Assembly (NCBI GenBank): GCA_903868795.1
Contig: CAIPWR010000133.1
Coordinates: 1-42,536 of the forward strand
Length of the DNA stretch: 42,536 nucleotides
Origin: an uncultured Spartobacteria bacterium
GTDB lineage: Bacteria > Verrucomicrobiota > Verrucomicrobiia > Chthoniobacterales > UBA6821
Reading direction: 5' to 3'
The notes under the pieces were generated by a model. The model was not told the origin of the DNA. It did not search any database and saw nothing but the letters and a program-made list of their open reading frames with translations. The stretch's first letter is position 1. Each line of letters begins with the position of its first letter. The position numbers and the translations under genes are program-made. Shown here one piece after another: positions 36,987-42,536 of the stretch.

Positions 36987-37478
36987 TTACTTATTACGAA
37001 TTCTAAATAAATATTCTTCACAAGAATAAACCCATCCTGAGAGTTTGATTTCAGGACGAATCTCCGCCAAGGGAGCAAGGACAAAAAGCCTCTCGGTAAT
37101 CCGAGGGTGAGGGAGCTCTAATTCTGGAAGTTGCAGGGTCATTTCATCGCAATAGAGGAGATCGAGGTCTAAAGTACGCGGTTGATTCACCCCATGATCA
37201 CTCGGACGTCCGAAACGACGCTCCAGGGTCTGCAGTCTCTGGAGAAGTTGCAATGGCTCCAATGATGTCTCAAGCTCTAAAACCCCATTTAAGAAGAGGG
37301 AAGAGCCAGGGGGACAATCCACAGGCTCTGTCTCGAAGAGGCTTGAAACAAGAAACTCGCCATCTTCATGAAGACTCTTAAGATGACCGATTGCTTCCGC
37401 GAGAGTAGCGGCTCTGTCACCTAGGTTGGAGCCGAGGGCGATACCGGCACGCATAGGCTTAACAGAAGAAGCTATCAC
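36987..37478 (-). CDS. folK: 2-amino-4-hydroxy-6-hydroxymethyldihydropteridine pyrophosphokinase
   Basis: This is a 163-residue enzyme of folate synthesis. Conserved parts are GIALGSNLGDR, SSLFETEPVD, FLNGVLELET and NQPRTLDLDLLYCDE with the metal-binding DxD, then LPHPRITERLFVLAPLAEI. I give the GTG start at 37478, which overlaps the dapB stop (GTGA). An ATG at 37454 would give a protein starting MRAGIALGSN, equally acceptable for the family. No good ribosome site separates the two. Confidence 0.93.
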   Translation of the reverse strand: MIASSVKPMRAGIALGSNLGDRAATLAEAIGHLKSLHEDGEFLVSSLFETEPVDCPPGSSLFLNGVLELETSLEPLQLLQRLQTLERRFGRPSDHGVNQPRTLDLDLLYCDEMTLQLPELELPHPRITERLFVLAPLAEIRPEIKLSGWVYSCEEYLFRIRNK

Positions 37479-38221
37479 TGCAACCCAAGCACATCCTGCA
37501 TATCATACAGGCCGGGCTGGTTCTTCTTGGTATCACGGGCCCAGAGGGCAGCCCGAAGGGCGCCTCTGGCAAAGGTTTCGCGACTGGAAGCCCTATGGAT
37601 TAGTTCCAAACGATCTCCCGGCGCTGCCAGCATGACAGTGTGGTCCCCAACAACATCACCACCTCGTACGGCATGGACGCCTATCTCGGTCCGGGTGCGC
37701 TCGCCAGGCATTCCACTGCGCCCGTGGCGGGTATCCTTATCATAATCAAGCCCATAGGCCTCATCAAGGACCTCAACCAAACGACGAGCTGTGCCGCTAG
37801 GTGCATCCTTTTTGAGGCGATGATGAACCTCGATCACCTCGGCATCATAGTCAGGCCCGAGAATTTGAGCTGCCTTCTTAGTCAGCCAGAAGAGGGTATT
37901 TACACCAACGCTGTAATTCGGTGAGAAGATGACCGGAATTTGGGCAGCGGCATCCATAATGGCATCACGAACATCATTGGAATGTCCCGTCGTACCAATA
38001 ACAATAATCTTACCTAATTCCATGCATTTCCTGAGAACTGGAAGGGTTGCGTCAGCATGAGTAAAGTCAATGACGGCGTCGCAATTGGCAATCACTTCCA
38101 ACGACTCTCCAGCATCGATCGTTCCAGCAAGTTCCAGTAAAGAATTCTCTTTTACGGCAGCTATTAGAGCCTGTCCCATTCTTCCTTTGGATCCGTAAAT
38201 AACAACTTTAAGTCGATTCAT
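37475..38221 (-). CDS. dapB: 4-hydroxy-tetrahydrodipicolinate reductase
   Basis: This is a 248-residue enzyme, NAD(P)H-dependent, second dedicated step to diaminopimelate and lysine. The nucleotide-binding motif is VVIYGSKGRMGQAL at the N-terminus, followed by AVIDFTHADAT, IGTTGHS, SPNYSVGVNTLFWLT, EVIEVHHRLKKDAPSGTA and GVHAVRGGDVVGDHTV. ATG 38221 (MNRLKVVIYG) is the normal family start; a TTG 15 bases earlier is less likely. It lies 15 bases after dapA and overlaps folK. Confidence 0.96.
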   Translation of the reverse strand: MNRLKVVIYGSKGRMGQALIAAVKENSLLELAGTIDAGESLEVIANCDAVIDFTHADATLPVLRKCMELGKIIVIGTTGHSNDVRDAIMDAAAQIPVIFSPNYSVGVNTLFWLTKKAAQILGPDYDAEVIEVHHRLKKDAPSGTARRLVEVLDEAYGLDYDKDTRHGRSGMPGERTRTEIGVHAVRGGDVVGDHTVMLAAPGDRLELIHRASSRETFARGALRAALWARDTKKNQPGLYDMQDVLGLQ

Positions 38222-38236
38222 GACAATAAAATACAA

Positions 38237-39124
38237 TTAGAGCAAATGAGACTCTTTCAAGGTCTTTAGCAGGAGATCCTTATTGGAGGTTGTCATCTCG
38301 CAAAGAGGAAGTCGGACATCCTGAGCGCAGATTCCCCTTGCGGCAAGAGCCGTCTTGATGGGAACGGGATTGGGTTCAATGAAAAGATCATGGAAGAGGG
38401 AAGCAAACCGAGCATGTAATTCCTCAGTCTTGCCAAGGTTCCCCTTCAGGAAGCTCCGCACAAGCTCCTCAACTTCGGCAGGAATAATATTGGAGGCAAC
38501 ACTAATCACTCCGACTCCACCAGCCGCCATAAATGGTAATGTTAGTGCATCATCACCAGAGAGAATCTGGAAACTGTTTGGGAGTGCCGCACGGAGTTCA
38601 TGAACCCGATCCACTTTTCCTCCAGCCTCCTTGATGGCGATGATATTCGGACAATCGGCAGCCAAGCGAGCAACTACAGAAACAGGAATCTCGATGCCGC
38701 ACCGTCCAGGAATACTGTAGAGAACGATCGGGATAGTGACTGCATCAGCCACCATCTTGAAGTGTCGATAGAGTCCCTCGGGCGATGGCTTGTTGTAATA
38801 AGGGGCGACCACGAGGGCGGCGTCAGCACCCAGCTTCTCAGCTTCGACTGTCAGCTCAACCGCCTCGGAGGTGGCATTGGAACCGGTGCCCGCGATGACC
38901 AATACTCTCTTTGCAGCTACCTTAACGGCGATCTCAATGACCCGGCGATGCTCCTCATGACTGAGGGTGGGGGACTCACCCGTGGTTCCGACCGGAACGA
39001 TACCGGAGATTCCTCCTTTAATCTGTGCTTCAATCAGGGCTGTGAGGGCTGCTTCGTCAAGGGCCCCATCCTTGAAAGGGGTAACCAGTGCCGTGTGGGC
39101 GCCTGCAAATGAAGGGAAAGACAT
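38237..39124 (-). CDS. dapA: 4-hydroxy-tetrahydrodipicolinate synthase
   Basis: This is a 295-residue aldolase-type enzyme that condenses pyruvate with aspartate semialdehyde. The Schiff-base lysine is in NIIAIKEAGG. The catalytic Tyr is in VLYSIPGRCG, and GTTGESPTLSHEEH binds the substrate carboxylate. It is full length. The 159-base gap to dapF upstream contains three hairpins and probably a promoter, so dapA-dapB-folK-panB-CDF may be one transcript. Lysine repression would be through unseen sites. Confidence 0.97.
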   Translation of the reverse strand: MSFPSFAGAHTALVTPFKDGALDEAALTALIEAQIKGGISGIVPVGTTGESPTLSHEEHRRVIEIAVKVAAKRVLVIAGTGSNATSEAVELTVEAEKLGADAALVVAPYYNKPSPEGLYRHFKMVADAVTIPIVLYSIPGRCGIEIPVSVVARLAADCPNIIAIKEAGGKVDRVHELRAALPNSFQILSGDDALTLPFMAAGGVGVISVASNIIPAEVEELVRSFLKGNLGKTEELHARFASLFHDLFIEPNPVPIKTALAARGICAQDVRLPLCEMTTSNKDLLLKTLKESHLL

Positions 39125-39185
39125 ATGGGGACTAAAAGTTGAAGGTTAAAAAGTAAACCAATCCGCCGGGAAGTGGAGTGGTAGA

Positions 39186-39233
39186 CTGCCGCAGGCAGCC
39201 GTAGACGGCACTGCTTTGCGAGAGCAAAGTGCC
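39186..39233. repeat. Cluster of three hairpins between dapF and dapA
   Basis: CTGCC-GCA-GGCAG (39186-39198) is directly followed by CCGT-AG-ACGG (39199-39208). Next comes a longer stem (39207-39233) pairing GGCA and CTTTGC with GCAAAG and TGCC around a GAGA tetraloop. The last stem shares its CTTTGC/GCAAAG core with the hairpin at 9399. It has no T run, so a REP-like element or RNA-stability structure is more likely than a terminator. Confidence 0.55.
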
Positions 39234-39254
39234 CTCAACGGTATCAGATTGGAC

Positions 39255-39267
39255 CTGAGTTCCATAT
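39255..39267 (+). repeat. CTGAGTTCCATAT motif, copy 3
   Basis: Third exact copy, here just after the dapF stop and not before a plus-strand gene. That argues against a simple promoter or ribosome-site role and for the edge of a dispersed element. It lies 22 bases beyond the hairpin cluster. Confidence 0.6.
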
Positions 39268-39283
39268 TAATCTTTGGGATTTT

Positions 39284-40090
39284 CTAGATGGTTATTGAAC
39301 CAGTGAAGACAAAGTCAGCAGGTCCGGCGAGGGTTACAGAGACAGGATGTCCGCTTTCCTCTAGAAACCCAACCTCCAAGGTCTCGCCGCCACGAACTCG
39401 GACAGAGATAGGAGAGGGGACCTTGGTCAGATGATGGTGAATGAGGGCAGCGGCGACCACTCCTGTACCACAGGCCAGAGTTTCGTTTTCAACTCCGCGT
39501 TCATAAGTACGGATGGCAAGGGAGCCAGGTGCCAGGACTTGGACAAAGTTGGCATTTGTGCCTGCAGGAGCAAAGCGTTGGTGCTGACGAAGAGCGCGAC
39601 CCAGATCGAAAACCGGGGCCCCCTCCAGATTCTGAACAAAGGTGACAGCGTGGGGAACTCCGGTATTCAGGGAGTGCACTTCAAGATCCCGATCAAGTAC
39701 GCGAAGTGAATGAGCCAACTGAAGGCTATGGGGCTCGCTCATGCGGAGACGGACACGGTTGTCGGGGAGGAGTTCTGCGGCAAGCATCCCGGCCTCGGTC
39801 TGGAAAGAGAAGCTTCCGGCACTCAGTCCAAGCAAGCAGGCCGTGAATCGGGAAAAACAGCGGGCTCCATTCCCACACATCTCGGCCTCGCCACCATCGG
39901 CGTTATAATAACGCATCCGGGGAAGTTCGGTCGTGCCTTCGACGGCTATCAGACCATCAGCCCCGATGCCTCGGTGACGATCGCAAAGGAGGGCAATCTG
40001 CTCGCGGGAAAGGCTGCGGGATCCATCACGGTTATCCACCATGACAAAGTCATTCCCGGCTCCGTTCATCTTGGTGAACTCAAAAGTCAT
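39284..40090 (-). CDS. dapF: Diaminopimelate epimerase
   Basis: This is a 268-residue cofactor-free racemase converting LL- to meso-diaminopimelate for peptidoglycan and lysine. The two catalytic cysteines are in EMCGNGARCF and ETLACGTGVVAAA. The start is FTKMNGAGNDFVMVDNRDG, typical of the family. It is 56 bases after the yoaK-like gene on the same strand. With dapA and dapB it supplies three steps of the pathway; the genes for acyl or amino transfer steps are not in this window. Confidence 0.96.
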   Translation of the reverse strand: MTFEFTKMNGAGNDFVMVDNRDGSRSLSREQIALLCDRHRGIGADGLIAVEGTTELPRMRYYNADGGEAEMCGNGARCFSRFTACLLGLSAGSFSFQTEAGMLAAELLPDNRVRLRMSEPHSLQLAHSLRVLDRDLEVHSLNTGVPHAVTFVQNLEGAPVFDLGRALRQHQRFAPAGTNANFVQVLAPGSLAIRTYERGVENETLACGTGVVAAALIHHHLTKVPSPISVRVRGGETLEVGFLEESGHPVSVTLAGPADFVFTGSITI

Positions 40091-40146
40091 CGAACGATTA
40101 TGAAGGCGAACATCACCCTAGTCACGCCGCAAAGCAAGACTCAGCT

Positions 40147-40842
40147 TCAGTCTGGATTCCTAGTCGTTCGAATCTCAGCAGCAATGCCGACAAGGGCGAG
40201 CAGAGTACCGCATGCCATTGTGGCGATGGCGGCGTGCAACCCTCGTTGAAGTCCTCCTGCCAGTGCTCCGATAAAGTAAACACTGAAGACCATCAGTGGA
40301 AACCAAGGGGAGGGTTGATCTGTAACAAAACTAGGCACCATAATTCCCCGTAGATAATGGACGGTGCGCGTCACTCCGGTGGCTAGGGTTCCTGTCACTG
40401 CGGTGGAGGTTCCCGCCCCGGGAAAGTTCAAGGTCACGAGAGCGCTTGCCTGCATACCCATCGCGGCAGCAAGAGCCAGGAGAATGCCGCTGGAATAGGT
40501 GATTTTCTCATGACCCATGGCAACGCCGGATCCGAGCAGGATGCATCCCGCAACTAGAAACACCAGATTCACGCCTCGTGACCAAACCATTCGCTGGGAG
40601 CGGATCAGGACTGCTGCGATGGCACTGCCTAAGCAAAAGCCGAGGATAACCAGAAAGGCATGGGTTTCCCGCTGGACTTCGACTCCGTGATTGACGATGG
40701 AAATCGCAAGAACAACCGAATTTCCCGTCATATTGGCAGGGAAAACACCCGCATTGACGAAGGAAATGGCGTCTATACAGCCAGCAAGAGAGGCAAGAAG
40801 CAGCACAAAGGCGTGGTGAACCTTGTCATGCTGAGGGTTCAT
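40147..40842 (-). CDS. YoaK-like (DUF1275) membrane protein
   Basis: This is a 231-residue protein with six to seven membrane helices. The family pattern is at the N-terminus: LLASLAGCIDAISFVNAGVF then PANMTGNSVVLAIS. FPGAGTSTAVTGTLATGVTR follows in the second half. Function of the family is unknown, though transport has been suggested. It lies 11 bases after trpA, so it is probably expressed with tryptophan synthase, which may only be operon convenience. Confidence 0.88.
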   Translation of the reverse strand: MNPQHDKVHHAFVLLLASLAGCIDAISFVNAGVFPANMTGNSVVLAISIVNHGVEVQRETHAFLVILGFCLGSAIAAVLIRSQRMVWSRGVNLVFLVAGCILLGSGVAMGHEKITYSSGILLALAAAMGMQASALVTLNFPGAGTSTAVTGTLATGVTRTVHYLRGIMVPSFVTDQPSPWFPLMVFSVYFIGALAGGLQRGLHAAIATMACGTLLALVGIAAEIRTTRNPD

Positions 40843-40853
40843 TTAAAAATCAA

Positions 40854-41669
40854 TCAGCCTTTTTTATGATGAACCGCTTCGGCGATGGGGCGTACGAAAT
40901 CAGCAATTTTGGCAGGAAGCTCCGGAGTGTCACCGATCTCCGCGATCTGACGGACGATGGCGCTGCCGACGACGACTCCATCTGCGAGACCTGCCACCGT
41001 GGCGGCTTGCTCAGGATTCGAGATGCCGAATCCGACGGCCACGGGCACCTTTGTGAGTGCCCGGATGGCGGCGACACGTTCAGCGATATCGGTCGAGAGG
41101 CTGGTCTGCTCACCGGTGACTCCTTCTCGGGAAACATAATAGATGAAACCTTCGGCGGAATCAGTGATCTCTTTGAGGCGCTCTGGTGGCGTCGTCGGGG
41201 CAATCAACCGGATGGATTTCAGTCCATGGGTCGATGCGAGCTCGGAGTTCCTGGCAGCTTCCTGAGGAGGAAGATCCAGGAGGAGAAGCCCATCCGCACC
41301 GGCAGCTGCTGCGTCCTGCTGGAATTTCTCGAAACCGTAGATGTAGACAGGGTTCAGATAGGCGAAGAGAACAATCGGGATTTGGCTGGTCTTGCGGATC
41401 TCCCGGACGAGATCGAGAATTCCCGGAACCGAGGCGCCGGCTGCGAGGGCACGACCGGCAGCCATTTGAATGGTGGCGCCATCTGCCAACGGATCAGAAA
41501 AAGGAATTCCAAGTTCCAGGAGGTCAACCCCGGCTTTTTCCATCTCGAGGGCAACCTTTGCAGAGGTGCTCATTTTTGGGTCGCCACCGGTGATGTAGGC
41601 AATCATGGCGGGCTTTGCCTCGGACTTTAGACGGGCAAAGAGTGTGTCGATTCGATTCTCGCTATTCAT
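40854..41669 (-). CDS. trpA: Tryptophan synthase alpha subunit
   Basis: This is a 271-residue TIM-barrel enzyme that cleaves indole-3-glycerol phosphate. The catalytic Glu and Asp are in VDLLELGIPFSDPLADG. IQMAAGRALAAG, LMLL-type leucine-rich GLLLLDLP and SREGVTG, and VAVGFGISNPEQA are the phosphate and loop motifs. I start at ATG 41669 (MNSENRID), since the longer frame to 41711 has no family support. trpB is not next to it in this window. Confidence 0.96.
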   Translation of the reverse strand: MNSENRIDTLFARLKSEAKPAMIAYITGGDPKMSTSAKVALEMEKAGVDLLELGIPFSDPLADGATIQMAAGRALAAGASVPGILDLVREIRKTSQIPIVLFAYLNPVYIYGFEKFQQDAAAAGADGLLLLDLPPQEAARNSELASTHGLKSIRLIAPTTPPERLKEITDSAEGFIYYVSREGVTGEQTSLSTDIAERVAAIRALTKVPVAVGFGISNPEQAATVAGLADGVVVGSAIVRQIAEIGDTPELPAKIADFVRPIAEAVHHKKG

Positions 41670-41800
41670 GGTCAAGCTCTTGATCAAAGGCTGAAATGGC
41701 ACTGGAGACAACCCTTGGCTCAGGTCTTCTCTGTTATTTCAATAACTACAGATAATATATGTCATGAATAATGGAATAGTCAAAGGAGAGAAGCCGCCCC

Positions 41801-42376
41801 TTAATCACCCAGCTTCTTGAGAATCTCAATCTCCGCCACCATGGAGTCAGCCTGATCCCCGGTAGTAGCTGTTTGGCTTGGGCCATGGTAAATGAAACCA
41901 TCCTTCTGAGCCGCCATCTGCAAACTTCCTGAAAGCTCGGGCCATTCCTTGCTGGAAATAATCACAATGATTCGTATGCGGTCATTATCAACAGCCTCCA
42001 CATACTGAAGATGTCTATCGGATAATAACGAGTGAATCTCACTCGTGGCTTTGGTGATCGATGCCGCGGGCGCCTGAATCTGCACCTCTTTCATCTTGGG
42101 ACTTAACTGAGGAACCTTGACCACCCCGGCAGCAGCCTTCTCAAGCATTGCCCTCAAACCACCCAGATCATTGGAATCCTGAGCGTTGGCCTCAGGTGTT
42201 TTGGTACTCTGGAGAGCTTGAGCTTTCTTCTCCCGTCCAAGGACCGTCGATAATCCTGACTTTGTCAATGCTACCCCCATCGATAAGAAGGGAACCATGA
42301 GCAGCGCGATTAGAACTAAGGCCAAGATCCAGATCCACGCCTTGGAACGACCGGAGGGTTCATCGTTTTCTCTCAT
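41801..42376 (-). CDS. Membrane-anchored protein of unknown function
   Basis: This is a 191-residue protein. A short cytoplasmic N-terminus is followed by one membrane helix (about 13-36, AWIWILALVLIALLMVPFLS). A polar linker (45-95) leads to a globular C-terminal part (95-191) with beta-alpha pattern (VEAVDNDRIRIIVIIS). No motif identifies it. The topology resembles small envelope regulators. The IS end at 42396 lies 20 bases before its start, so its promoter may now be in the IS. Confidence 0.55.
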   Translation of the reverse strand: MRENDEPSGRSKAWIWILALVLIALLMVPFLSMGVALTKSGLSTVLGREKKAQALQSTKTPEANAQDSNDLGGLRAMLEKAAAGVVKVPQLSPKMKEVQIQAPAASITKATSEIHSLLSDRHLQYVEAVDNDRIRIIVIISSKEWPELSGSLQMAAQKDGFIYHGPSQTATTGDQADSMVAEIEILKKLGD

Positions 42377-42395
42377 TTCACAGAACCCTGTGACG

Positions 42396-42536
42396 TCACT
42401 AGTGTCCGGTTAAGAGGGTGATTGGATTCTGTTGATTGTTCAAGACGAGGGATTTGCGATCCAAAATGGATGTGAGGGATTTGAACTTGGAAGGTCGCTT
42501 GGTGAGGATACTCGGCCATGAACTCTGGCCGCTACA
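42396..42536 (+). mobile_element. Left end of an insertion sequence (partial)
   Basis: TCACTAGTGTCCGGTTA (42396-42412) is the inverted counterpart of 96-112 with one mismatch. It opens a segment that runs off the right edge. The same IS type probably lies at both ends of the window in direct orientation. Only about 140 bases are visible, and the family cannot be fixed. Confidence 0.6.
42466..42536 (+). CDS. N-terminal start of a putative transposase (partial)
   Basis: An open frame starts at ATG 42466 (MDVRDLNLEGRLVRILG, then HELWPL) and continues beyond the window. A TTG start at 42436 is also possible. Its distance of 54-70 bases from the IS end is normal for a transposase gene. No catalytic residue is visible, so the call rests on position. 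Confidence 0.4.
   Translation, partial: MDVRDLNLEGRLVRILGHELWPL

Overview
The window looks like one contig of a Gram-negative bacterium. Heme-copper-independent bd oxidase, exported proteins with Sec signals, diaminopimelate-type cell-wall synthesis and an L,D-transpeptidase all fit a diderm. A lysine/alanine/proline-rich extension on RpoD, weak Shine-Dalgarno sites throughout and a small LW-type membrane protein like those I associate with verrucomicrobial sigma factors suggest Verrucomicrobiota. That placement is inference only; no rRNA gene is present. Both ends of the window read into an insertion sequence: a 17-base terminal repeat at 96-112 recurs inverted with one mismatch at 42396-42412. 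The window is therefore probably bounded by copies of one IS type, a common reason for a contig to end.

Left part, about 1-16560, is an accessory region. It starts with an IS end that has cut off the 5' part of a CHAT-protease gene (CHAT, DUF3828-like domain, Sel1 repeats). Next come a small secreted Ser/Gly-rich protein, a secreted FlgT/CsgG-like protein, a two-gene HEPN-type module, and two large exported proteins built as LprI-like domain, beta-propeller-like region, Ig-like linker and caspase domain. The second of these also carries an FGE/lectin-type domain split by an in-frame TGA. The C-terminal end of the caspase domain occurs three times: once in the intact gene and twice as orphan scars, with an AAA_14/DUF4143 ATPase gene and the second caspase gene lying between them. 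An AbiEi/AbiEii-like toxin-antitoxin pair, a putative DNA-binding protein, a decayed SRAP gene, another gene fragment and the 5' half of a tRNA-Leu(UAA) close the region. The tRNA half sits exactly where core genes begin, so it may be an old island attachment site.

Right part, about 16580-42376, is mostly core. It holds cydAB; hemW overlapping a geranylgeranyl-reductase-family flavoprotein; an L,D-transpeptidase; dnaG overlapping rpoD; a TauE/SafE permease; a START-like secreted protein; tRNA-Ala(CGC); ppnP; a methyltransferase; an FAH-family hydrolase; a SulP transporter coupled to a ParB-like protein; nagB; and a long minus-strand run of trpA, yoaK-like, dapF, dapA, dapB, folK, panB and a CDF cation transporter. 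This run joins tryptophan, lysine/peptidoglycan, folate and pantothenate synthesis.

The most interesting signal is the exported caspase cluster. Its genes change sharply in base composition at domain borders: AT-rich in the variable sensor-like halves, GC-rich in the conserved protease halves. Together with the repeated caspase tails this suggests domain exchange in a family of envelope-located caspase-like proteins. The function is unknown; a surveillance, conflict or cell-death role is a hypothesis.
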